This document shows, one piece after another, positions 45,388 to 52,159 of a stretch of 64,000 nt of DNA. A model generated the notes under the pieces. That model was given only the letters and a program-made list of their open reading frames with translations, was not told the DNA's origin and made no database searches. How positions within the stretch are numbered: the stretch's first letter is position 1; each line of letters starts with the position of its first letter. Location of the stretch: positions 2,976,001 to 3,040,000 of the forward strand of contig NZ_CP099546.1 in assembly GCF_023973145.1 (NCBI RefSeq), read 5' to 3'. The DNA is from Natronosalvus vescus. GTDB lineage: Archaea > Halobacteriota > Halobacteria > Halobacteriales > Natrialbaceae. Both the position numbers and the translations under genes were made by a program.

Positions 45388-46635
45388 ATGGACATCGAAG
45401 ACCAAAACCTCACGAAAACCCTCCCACTCCAACTCCAGTTTTACGAAGAGGGCGATGAGGCGAAAGTCTTCGAGTCCACGCAAGAATCACGCTCAGTGTA
45501 CAACGACACCATCCGCCTCGCCAAACAGGGCGAAGACTGGGATGACATCCGTCGCCAGATGGAGCAAGACGCCAACCTCGTGAAAAACAACACACAGTTG
45601 GTCGTCAAGAAAGCCCTCGAAGCGATGGAGAACTATTACGAATACGACGACTACAACATGCCCAGTCACACCAAAACTGGGTCATATCCCCTGCGAATGA
45701 ACCACAAAGAGGGCTACACACTCTCACTCACCGACGACGGCGAGGTTGCGTTTCGTATCTCTCCGAAACCATATCATCCCGTTCGAGGGACGGTCGTTGG
45801 CGATCCGGTGCATCTCGACGTGTTGAAAATCGCACTGTCGAGTGACGAGTGGAAGATAGGGACGGCTGAAGCCCTATTCACGGATGGCCGTGCCGAACTC
45901 CACGTCAACGTCACACACCAGACGCAGACCGTCCGAGACAAAACCGACTCGAAGACGGTGATTGGTGTGGATGTGAACGAGGACAACATCGCGTTGACCG
46001 CAATGGATGAAACGGGAGTTCTCGACACACTCATCATCGACTTCCCCGAAATTAAGTCTGAACGCCACCGCTATTTCACGATGAAAAAGCGGATGCAGAA
46101 CGCGGGGAAGCCGTCGTACAAGAACGTGGTTTGTGACCGAGAGTATCGGTTTGTCCACGATAGACTCCACAAATTGTCTCGGGCCGTAGTCGAGTTTGCG
46201 AAGCGGTTTCCTGACCCGTGCATTGCACTTGAAGACCTCAAGGATATGCGCGAGTCAATTGACTACGGCACTCAGATGAATCGTCGGCTCCACGCGATGC
46301 CGTTCCGCGCAACACACGTGTTCATCGCGTACAAAGCAGCGTTTGAAAGCATCCCGATTGCCTCGGTTGAAGCGGAGTACACGAGTCAGGGCTGTGCGTT
46401 GACGGCGTGTGAACACGCCGAGCGAGCGAATCGACGGTGGAAGCGGTTCCAGTGCAAGTCGTGTGGTCATCAAGACCATGCGGATAGGAATGCGTCGGTG
46501 AACGTTGCGAAGCGTGGATTGGCGAAGTGTTTGTTAGATGTACCTGCTCTCAAGAGCCTTCCTCAAGTTCGGAAGGTGCGACGGTGGGCATCGGGGCGCG
46601 TGAACCGCCCGACCTCATCCCTCGTAACCGTTTGA
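45388..46635 (+). CDS. tnpB: IS605-family TnpB, RNA-guided RuvC nuclease
   Basis: A 415-residue protein with the RuvC triad in place: Asp in IGVDVNEDN, Glu in IALEDLKDM and Asp in DHADRNASVNVA. The zinc-finger region between Glu and the last Asp reads GCALTACEHAERANRRW then FQCKSCG. The first Cys pair is spaced C-x4-C rather than the usual CxxC. TnpB proteins cut DNA guided by an RNA made from the element's right end. The reading frame is intact, so it may be active. It is translated just after the RHH gene. Confidence 0.92.
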   Translation: MDIEDQNLTKTLPLQLQFYEEGDEAKVFESTQESRSVYNDTIRLAKQGEDWDDIRRQMEQDANLVKNNTQLVVKKALEAMENYYEYDDYNMPSHTKTGSYPLRMNHKEGYTLSLTDDGEVAFRISPKPYHPVRGTVVGDPVHLDVLKIALSSDEWKIGTAEALFTDGRAELHVNVTHQTQTVRDKTDSKTVIGVDVNEDNIALTAMDETGVLDTLIIDFPEIKSERHRYFTMKKRMQNAGKPSYKNVVCDREYRFVHDRLHKLSRAVVEFAKRFPDPCIALEDLKDMRESIDYGTQMNRRLHAMPFRATHVFIAYKAAFESIPIASVEAEYTSQGCALTACEHAERANRRWKRFQCKSCGHQDHADRNASVNVAKRGLAKCLLDVPALKSLPQVRKVRRWASGRVNRPTSSLVTV

Positions 46636-46745
46636 GACGGCCTTGCTCTGAAACGGGTAGGCGTCGGGGGTTGCAGGGAGTGTTAGCGATAATCTGAGGG
46701 AACCACGAAGAAGCCCCGACCCTTGTGGTCGGGGTTGTTCACCGT
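46500..46745 (+). ncRNA. Candidate right-end omega RNA (reRNA) for TnpB
   Basis: TnpB guide RNAs are known to overlap the tnpB 3' end and finish at the right element end with a stem-loop. Here the tnpB tail and the 80 bp after it end in the 46714-46734 hairpin (CCCCGACC, CTTGT, GGTCGGGG), which fits. The 5' limit and the exact guide boundary after about 46740 are guesses. Confidence 0.4.
46714..46734. repeat. Right-end hairpin of the IS605-type element
   Basis: An 8-bp stem (CCCCGACC/GGTCGGGG) with a 5-nt loop, about 80 nt after the tnpB stop. It closely matches the left-end hairpin. Confidence 0.65.
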
Positions 46746-46890
46746 CGAACCACCGCTTGCAGCGGCGACGTGGGATGCTCGAGCGAACACTGAAAACGGA
46801 AAAATCGGTGTTCGGAGGCTAACGACCACCGTTTCCCCTGAAATGTCGGTCTGACTGCCGGTGGAATTATATTGCCGTCCGTGATACGGT

Positions 46891-47376
46891 ATGGTAGTGA
46901 GCGTCAACATCGACAGTCGCGTTGTCGGGCCCGGGAGCGACGAGTTCGTCGAGGAGGCCTGGGAGCTCAAAGAACAGATTAGCCAGGCCGAAGGGGTACT
47001 CAAGCAGCGACGGAACTTCTTCATCGACGCCTATCGTCGCTCCACGGTTCACTGTTACGTCCGCGACGGAACTACCCTCGTCGGGTTTGCGGCCGTTCGA
47101 CGGGACGGATACATTCTCTTTCTTGCCGTCTCGCCCGAGGCTCGAGGCGAAGGGATTGGCAAGCGCCTCGTCGCACAGGTCGCCCAGGATCACCGAACCA
47201 TCACCTGCCACGCCCGAACGACGAACGAAAACGCCCTCCAGTTCTACGAACACCTCGGCTTCGAAATCAAACGACGCATCGACAACTACTACGAGGACGG
47301 TGGCGACGCCTACTACCTCAAACTCGGCTCGAGTGCCGGCCTGACCGATCGGATTTCGGATCTGATTCGCCGATAG
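46891..47376 (+). CDS. GNAT-family N-acetyltransferase
   Basis: A 161-residue acetyl-CoA-dependent transferase. The acetyl-CoA loop is LAVSPEARGEGIGKRLV (RGEGIG), followed by TCHARTTNENALQFYEHLGFEIKRR, the RimI-like motif B. The substrate could be a protein N-terminus or a small amine; it cannot be read from sequence. AATTATATT at 46865-46873 is a likely TATA element. Its spacing would suit a GTG start at 46897 better than the ATG at 46891, so the first two residues are uncertain. Confidence 0.88.
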   Translation: MVVSVNIDSRVVGPGSDEFVEEAWELKEQISQAEGVLKQRRNFFIDAYRRSTVHCYVRDGTTLVGFAAVRRDGYILFLAVSPEARGEGIGKRLVAQVAQDHRTITCHARTTNENALQFYEHLGFEIKRRIDNYYEDGGDAYYLKLGSSAGLTDRISDLIRR

Positions 47377-47452
47377 TCGGTCGCGGATCCCTCGTCTCAA
47401 TCAGTCAGCGTTGCTGTTACCGAACTCGAGTCGGACGAACATTCGGAAACGC

Positions 47453-47459
47453 CTATATG
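47453..47459 (+). promoter_or_regulatory. TATA-like element of priS
   Basis: CTATATG lies 27-33 nt upstream of the priS ATG at 47486, the leaderless spacing. This supports that ATG over a longer open frame. Confidence 0.5.
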
Positions 47460-47485
47460 CTCGTATTGCTGACTACCAGAGACGA

Positions 47486-48664
47486 ATGGAGGAGCGAACG
47501 CGAGCCTATCTTCGGGGGCGGTTTCGGGATCATTATCGACGCACGGAGATCACCCCGCCCCCGGGGGCCAACGAACGCGAGTGGGGATTCATCCCCTGGA
47601 CGGAGGGCCCCAAGACCACGATGGTTCGCCACCGCTCGCTCCTCGAGTTGGGTTCGATCGAGGACTTCCTCGAGCGAAAGCGCCCACAGCACGTCTACTT
47701 CTCGGTCGGCCGTTATCGCGACCCCGGCGCGAACTCGATGAGCGCGAAGGACTGGCGCGCGTCGGATCTCGTCTTCGACCTCGACGCCGACCACCTGCCC
47801 AGCGTGACCCTCGGTGAGGACTCCTACGCCGAAATGCTGTCGAAGTGCAAGGACGCCTTACTCAGGTTACTCGATTTCCTGGAGGACGACTTCGGTTTCG
47901 AGGAACTCGAGGTCGTCTTCTCCGGTGGACGTGGCTACCACGTGCACGTGCGCGACGAGAACGTCCTCCACCTCGAGCGCGAGCACCGCCGGGAGATCGT
48001 CGACTACGTGCGCGGAATCGGCCTCGAGTACGACCAGCTGATCGACGCCGAGACGGTCGCGGGCCTGGGGCGAAAGACGCCAACACAGCGGCGACATCTC
48101 TCCGTCGAGGGCGGCTGGGGACGCCGAACCCACCGACACTTCATGGCCTTCGTCGACGAGCTCCTCGACCTCGAGGAGGAGGCCGCCCTCGAGCGACTCC
48201 AGTCGTTCGACGGCATCGGCGAGGGGAAGGCGACGGCGACGCTCAACGCCGCCCGAACCAACCGCCAGGAACTCGAGGCGGGCAACGTCACGGTTCACAC
48301 CGCCGTCTCCCAACTGGCCGAGCGGTTCGCCAAACGGGCCGTCGAGCGGGACAACGCGCCGATCGACGAACCGGTGACGACCGACACGAATCGACTGATC
48401 CGCCTCCCCGGCAGCCTCCACGGCGGCAGCGCGCTCGAGACCAGACGCATCGCGCGAGACGAACTCGACGCGTTCGACCCGCTGGTTGACGCCGTCCCCG
48501 AGACGTTCGTCGGGCACGAGATCGCCGTCGACGTGAGCCGCGGCGGCGAGGTTGAACTCGGGGGCGATATCTTTACAGTCCCGGAGGGTGACCAGTCACT
48601 ACCAGAGTACGTTGCCATGTTCCTGATGGCGCGTGGTCGGGCGGAGAAGGAAACGGAAACATGA
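47486..48664 (+). CDS. priS: DNA primase small subunit PriS
   Basis: A 392-residue catalytic subunit of the archaeal/eukaryal primase. MEERTRAYLRGRFRDHYRR opens the protein. The conserved REWGFIPW and VYFSVGRY segments follow, and the active-site Asp pair is in DLVFDLDADHLP. VVFSGGRGYHVHV and the RLPGSLHGGSAL motif near the C-terminus complete the fold. It makes RNA/DNA primers with PriL, which is not in the window. The stop overlaps the GINS start by 4 nt, tying two replisome genes together. Confidence 0.96.
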   Translation: MEERTRAYLRGRFRDHYRRTEITPPPGANEREWGFIPWTEGPKTTMVRHRSLLELGSIEDFLERKRPQHVYFSVGRYRDPGANSMSAKDWRASDLVFDLDADHLPSVTLGEDSYAEMLSKCKDALLRLLDFLEDDFGFEELEVVFSGGRGYHVHVRDENVLHLEREHRREIVDYVRGIGLEYDQLIDAETVAGLGRKTPTQRRHLSVEGGWGRRTHRHFMAFVDELLDLEEEAALERLQSFDGIGEGKATATLNAARTNRQELEAGNVTVHTAVSQLAERFAKRAVERDNAPIDEPVTTDTNRLIRLPGSLHGGSALETRRIARDELDAFDPLVDAVPETFVGHEIAVDVSRGGEVELGGDIFTVPEGDQSLPEYVAMFLMARGRAEKETET

Positions 48665-49587
48665 ATCTCGACGAGTTACGCACGGTGCAAAGCAAGGAGC
48701 GTCAGAAGGACAGTCTCCAGCATCTGCGTCCCTCCTTTTACCAGGAGGTCGGCGACTACATCGCGAATCTCGAGGCCGAACGCGAGTGTATCGCCGACGC
48801 GGCCGACGACCCCTTCTCTTCGCCCGAGGTCGGTCGGCTGACTGACGAAATCGAGACGGCGAAGGACGTCGTCGACGCGATCTACGAGCGCCGGATGGGC
48901 AAACTCGTCAAACAGGCCAGTCTTGCAGCGGCGGGGATGCCCGCCGACGACGAGGGGCTCACGGCCGAAGAGTCGGATCTGTTCGACGACCTCGTCGACC
49001 GAATCCAGGGCAACAAAACGCGGGTGCTGGACGTCCTCGAGGGCAAGGAGTCGGTGGCTGGAGGCGCGGCAAACGACGCAAGCGACTCGAATCCGAACGC
49101 GGACACCAAGTCACCGGATCGTTCTGCCGACGCACCGGAATCATCGTCGCCAGCGTCAAACGCCCCATCCGATTCGGTGAGCGTCGCCGACGCGATGGGT
49201 GGGGAGTTGCCGGCGGACGAGACGGAGGCATCTCAGGAGTCATCATCGGCCGACGAAACGCCGCCACCACCGCCACCGGACGAACCGCCGCTCGAGAACG
49301 CTGACGCGGTATCCGACGGGGCGGATTCGGAGCCACCCATTCGAGACGACGAGCCGTCAGCATTGGCCACTGAAACTGACGCTGATGCTCAAACTGACAC
49401 CGCAACCGCAGGCGACGAATCGACCACGGACGTCGACCGCGTCACCGTCAAGATCACCCGCGACGTCGGCTCGATTCTCGGGATCGACGATCGGGAGTAC
49501 ACTCTCGCGACCGACGACGTCGTCACGCTCCCCGAGCAGAACGCGACGCCGCTGGTCGAGCGGGAAGCGGCCGAACAGCTCGAGTGA
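48661..49587 (+). CDS. GINS complex subunit (Gins51/Sld5-like)
   Basis: A 308-residue replisome factor. Residues 1-125 are the helical A domain (MNLDELRTVQSKERQKDSLQ, RPSFYQEVGDYIANLEAE, KLVKQASLAAAG). The last 50 residues (VDRVTVKITRDVGSILGIDD and the following beta strands) are the small B domain. The middle, about 130-255, is a low-complexity Ser/Asp/Glu/Pro linker including PPPPPPDEPP, longer than in non-halophiles. GINS joins MCM and Cdc45/RecJ. Linkage to priS is a conserved archaeal pairing. Confidence 0.92.
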   Translation: MNLDELRTVQSKERQKDSLQHLRPSFYQEVGDYIANLEAERECIADAADDPFSSPEVGRLTDEIETAKDVVDAIYERRMGKLVKQASLAAAGMPADDEGLTAEESDLFDDLVDRIQGNKTRVLDVLEGKESVAGGAANDASDSNPNADTKSPDRSADAPESSSPASNAPSDSVSVADAMGGELPADETEASQESSSADETPPPPPPDEPPLENADAVSDGADSEPPIRDDEPSALATETDADAQTDTATAGDESTTDVDRVTVKITRDVGSILGIDDREYTLATDDVVTLPEQNATPLVEREAAEQLE

Positions 49588-49659
49588 CCTGACCCGGTCG
49601 GACGAGGAAGATGCCGTCACGACCGACACCACTACAACTATCGAGACGAACGTCCAGGT

Positions 49660-50115
49660 ATGCTCGAGATTGGCGACGACGCACCCGATTTCGCACTGGA
49701 CAATCAACACGGCGAGACCGTTCGCCGCTCTGATTTCGACGGCCAGCACCTCATCGTCTACTTCTACCCGCGGGCGAACACCGAGGGCTGTACGGTCGAA
49801 GCCTGTGAGTTTCGCGACGCGCGCCCCACGTTCGAGAACGAGAACGCGGCCGTCGTCGGCATCAGCGACGACCCAGTCGACGACCTGGCGTCGTTCGCGG
49901 CGGAGTACGACCTCGAGTTCGACCTCCTCTCGGACGAGGATGGCGAGGTCTCGGCCGCCTACGACTCCTACGGCGAGAAGAACATGTTCGGCAACACCTT
50001 CGACGGCGTCTTCCGGAACACCTACGTCGTCGGCCCGGACGGGACGATCCAGGCCGTCTTCGAGGGCGTCTCCCCCGAAGGGCACGCCGAGGAAGTGCTT
50101 GAGGCGCTCGCGTAG
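49660..50115 (+). CDS. bcp: Peroxiredoxin, BCP/PrxQ type
   Basis: A 151-residue thiol peroxidase. The peroxidatic Cys is in YPRANTEGCTVEAC, with the resolving Cys five residues later, the alpha2-Cys PrxQ pattern. APDFALDNQHGETVRRSDF and the C-terminal NTYVVGPDGTIQAVFEGVSPEGHAEEVLEAL fit the family. It reduces peroxides in the cytoplasm using thioredoxin-type donors. It is 72 bp past the GINS gene and 8 bp before the NUDIX gene, so it may be cotranscribed with the latter. Confidence 0.94.
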   Translation: MLEIGDDAPDFALDNQHGETVRRSDFDGQHLIVYFYPRANTEGCTVEACEFRDARPTFENENAAVVGISDDPVDDLASFAAEYDLEFDLLSDEDGEVSAAYDSYGEKNMFGNTFDGVFRNTYVVGPDGTIQAVFEGVSPEGHAEEVLEALA

Positions 50116-50123
50116 GGTGGCCG

Positions 50124-50678
50124 ATGTCGGGGTCGATCACCGCTGAAAGCAAACGCGAGGTCGACGCCCTCCTCTCGCGACTCGAGGCCGATTACGGCAC
50201 GTTCGAGCGTCTCGAGAAAACGTGGACTCACTCGCCCGACGAACAGAAACGGATTCTCGAGCGGTACGAACGTGACGAACTCGGCGGCGCCGGGGTCTGG
50301 CTGCGAAACGGGGCCGGCGAAATTCTGCTGGTTCGAAACGAGGGCGACGACGGATGGGCGGATCCCGGCGGCAAAGTCGAACCCGGTGAGTCTGTTGAAC
50401 GGGCCGCGAAACGGGAAGTTCGGGAGGAAGCCGGCGTCGACTGTCGGCTAACCGGAATCTGTGAAGTTCACGAGATCACAAATCGATGTGAGACCGCCGC
50501 ACTCCCCGACGTCCTCGAAGCTATCGTCATCTTCGATGGCGAATACGTTTCTGGGGAACCGCGGCCTCGAGAGGGAGAAATCGCTGAGGTGGACTGGTTC
50601 GATGCTCCGCCCTCGAGCGTGTTGTACGACGAGGTACGGACGAGGCCGTATCCGGCACAGGAATATAGTGCCAATTGA
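50124..50678 (+). CDS. NUDIX hydrolase
   Basis: A 184-residue pyrophosphohydrolase. The NUDIX box is complete in GGKVEPGESVERAAKREVREEAGV, where the G-x5-E-x7-R-E-x2-E-E-x-G pattern holds the metal Glu residues. An N-terminal helical part of about 60 residues (EVDALLSRLEADYGTFERLE) precedes the domain, as in a haloarchaeal subgroup. The substrate is unknown. The last 15 codons (50622-50666) recur as a decayed copy at 51936-51980. It starts 8 bp after bcp. Confidence 0.92.
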   Translation: MSGSITAESKREVDALLSRLEADYGTFERLEKTWTHSPDEQKRILERYERDELGGAGVWLRNGAGEILLVRNEGDDGWADPGGKVEPGESVERAAKREVREEAGVDCRLTGICEVHEITNRCETAALPDVLEAIVIFDGEYVSGEPRPREGEIAEVDWFDAPPSSVLYDEVRTRPYPAQEYSAN

Positions 50679-50682
50679 AACG

Positions 50683-51152
50683 ATGTACACACCGTTAGCA
50701 GACTTGTCTTCCGATCAGCTGTACAGTGACGTTCAGTGGCTACTAAAGGTCGACGATTAACCTGCGTGGACTTTCCAGACTGTCGTCGGGGGTGGCGGTC
50801 GAAAGACGATCAGATCGACGGAATGCACACACTTCCACACGCCAGCGACCCGGATCGGGCGAGAAGCCTTCGAACTGCCGATCGTCACGACGACACTCGA
50901 GCCGATCAACTCCGAAATTGCCGCCGTCGCATTCGTCCTCGCCGTCGCCGTCCTGATCGGCGCGGCAGCACTGTTGTTCACCCCGGATTGTCAGCAAGGG
51001 CAACACTCTACGACTTCTTTTCCTTTCCACCGGCGATACTCCTCGTCACCGTGGTCTGGAAACTCTCCTATCCGAACCACCTGGGGGAACTCGACGGCGC
51101 GTCAGAGGGAGATCGATTCCTGGACGTCCTGAGACTCGAGGGGAGTTGGTAG
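50683..51152 (+). pseudogene. Decayed small membrane-protein gene (nonsense codon plus frameshift)
   Basis: Reading from the ATG at 50683, MYTPLADLSSDQLYSDVQWL is cut by TAA at 50758-50760. The same frame then continues as WTFQTVVGGGG, RSTECTHFHTPATRIGREAF and a membrane segment (VAFVLAVAVLIGAAALLF), and is lost at a CCCC run near 50980. Restoring one C joins it to LYDFFSFPPAILLVTVVWKL, a second membrane segment in the next frame, ending at 51150-51152. Without the two lesions it would be a roughly 155-residue, two-helix membrane protein. I do not recognise the family. The frameshift could be a sequencing error in a homopolymer, but the TAA could not. Confidence 0.65.
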
Positions 51153-51196
51153 CTCGAGTGTCTCGAGAGTTCCATGAATCACTTCGAGAAACCAAC

Positions 51197-51868
51197 CTAA
51201 AGCCCTGAATCCGACGAAACGGAGCCGTTCCGATCGATTTGTTCGTACAGATAGTACGAATAGACAACTGTGATGATGGCGGTGACGACTACGGGGACGA
51301 AAAAGAAGTACAGCGCGTATTCGCCAAACAGGAGTCCGACCACTGTGAGTATCGCTGTCAGTTTGAACAGTTTCCCACCGAGCGCGTGAGTTCGATCCCA
51401 GACCACCTCGTCACTGAGCGTCCACGGCGTACGGATGCCGACAAACCAGTTTCGGTTTGCGTGGGTGAGTACGACCCCGCAGTAGTAAAACAATCCGGCT
51501 GCTCCAAGCAGGATCAGGTAGACGAAGTCGAATTCGTACCCGAGATTGAACGCGATAATGCCGGTGTGAATGAGGAACATATATGACGCGAAAACGACGA
51601 CGAACCAGTCGTAATAGGTGCGAAACTCGGCGATGTTCGCACGCAGTGGATCTATTCGTGGAATTACGGCGAACAAACCGAGTAGTCCCGCAGTCAGCGA
51701 GGGCATGAGTCCGAGTGCGAGTGATTTAGACATCGTCCCACTCGGTTCACCGGCGGCGTTCCAGTTGGAAACGACCTGGTCGGGGAGTTCGGGTGCAGCA
51801 ATAACGCTCACCATCGCCGAGAATACGACGAAGCTGCCAGCCAAGGCGAATCGGTGACGAGTGTTCAT
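51197..51868 (-). CDS. SdpI/DUF1648-family membrane protein
   Basis: A 223-residue membrane protein starting MNTRHRFALAGSFVV at 51868. The DUF1648 motif LPDQVVSNWNAAGEPSGTMSK follows the first helix. After about five more helices the SdpI signature WFVGIRTPWTLSDEVVWDRTH appears, with a last helix pair. SdpI in Bacillus is the immunity protein against the SDP toxin and also a signal transducer. Archaeal members are of unknown role. No toxin gene is recognisable nearby, but a decayed two-helix gene lies convergent to it. Confidence 0.88.
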   Translation of the reverse strand: MNTRHRFALAGSFVVFSAMVSVIAAPELPDQVVSNWNAAGEPSGTMSKSLALGLMPSLTAGLLGLFAVIPRIDPLRANIAEFRTYYDWFVVVFASYMFLIHTGIIAFNLGYEFDFVYLILLGAAGLFYYCGVVLTHANRNWFVGIRTPWTLSDEVVWDRTHALGGKLFKLTAILTVVGLLFGEYALYFFFVPVVVTAIITVVYSYYLYEQIDRNGSVSSDSGL

Positions 51869-51935
51869 AGCGGATGATACGTCGGACGTACTGATGAATT
51901 CGAGGGATGGGTCAATCACGGAACCAGGACGATCG

Positions 51936-51980
51936 ATGTACGATGAGGTACGGGCGAGGGCGTATCCGGCTCGAGAATAG
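51936..51980 (+). pseudogene. Relic of a second NUDIX 3' end
   Basis: These 45 bases read MYDEVRARAYPARE then TAG. They match the last part of the intact NUDIX gene at 50622-50666 (LYDEVRTRPYPAQEY) at about 37 of 45 positions. Sequence before it does not match. A fragment this size suggests a past duplication of the NUDIX gene, or an insertion that left a repeated 3' end. Confidence 0.6.
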
Positions 51981-52045
51981 AGTTAAAATCCGGGGACTGT
52001 CAATCCAGACAACGTGGTCGCCTGTACGCGGCGCTGGCTGACTGT

Positions 52046-52139
52046 ACGCGGCGCGGAGCGCCGCGTTTCACCGAGCGCTTCGCGCTTGGCCTTTTAAGCG
52101 TAGCTTTTTGCGCTGAGTGGTTCCGCGCGGAGCGCGGAA
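52046..52139. repeat. Cluster of three strong hairpins downstream of cdc48
   Basis: Three inverted repeats lie within 94 bp. The first is 52046-52066, 8-bp arms ACGCGGCG/CGCCGCGT with a 5-nt loop. The second is 52071-52089, 8 pairs including one G-U with a 3-nt loop TTC. The third is 52121-52139, 8-bp arms TTCCGCGC/GCGCGGAA with loop GGA. They start 21 bp past the end of cdc48, in the gap to the SdpI gene. They could be a REP-like element, a transcript-end structure for cdc48 or a small structured RNA. Confidence 0.6.
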
Positions 52140-52159
52140 TCCCGAAGCGGAAAAAGGTA

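Larger units (their letters stand above)
44725..46745. mobile_element. IS200/IS605-type element with divergent tnpA and tnpB
   Basis: About 2.0 kb holding tnpA (minus), a 46-residue ribbon-helix-helix gene and tnpB (plus). Near each end is a GC-rich hairpin built from CCCCGACC and GGTCGGGG: 44738-44758 on the left, 46714-46734 on the right. Read outward from the element, the two ends look similar. IS605 elements have such subterminal hairpins rather than terminal inverted repeats and do not duplicate the target, so exact ends cannot be fixed here. It lies between archease and the GNAT gene and interrupts neither. Confidence 0.8.

Noticed and set aside
49199-50146. Ser/Arg-rich frame across the GINS and peroxiredoxin genes
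   Set aside because: It overlaps two well-supported genes in another frame and has no domain.
50736-51152. 138-codon frame read as an intact gene
   Set aside because: Its first two thirds are Arg-rich noise. Only the last part looks like protein, and it fits better as the tail of the decayed gene in another frame.
51197-51868. SDP-type toxin/immunity pair
   Set aside because: The SdpI-family gene is clear, but no SdpC-like toxin or SdpA/B gene is present, so an immunity role is not supported.
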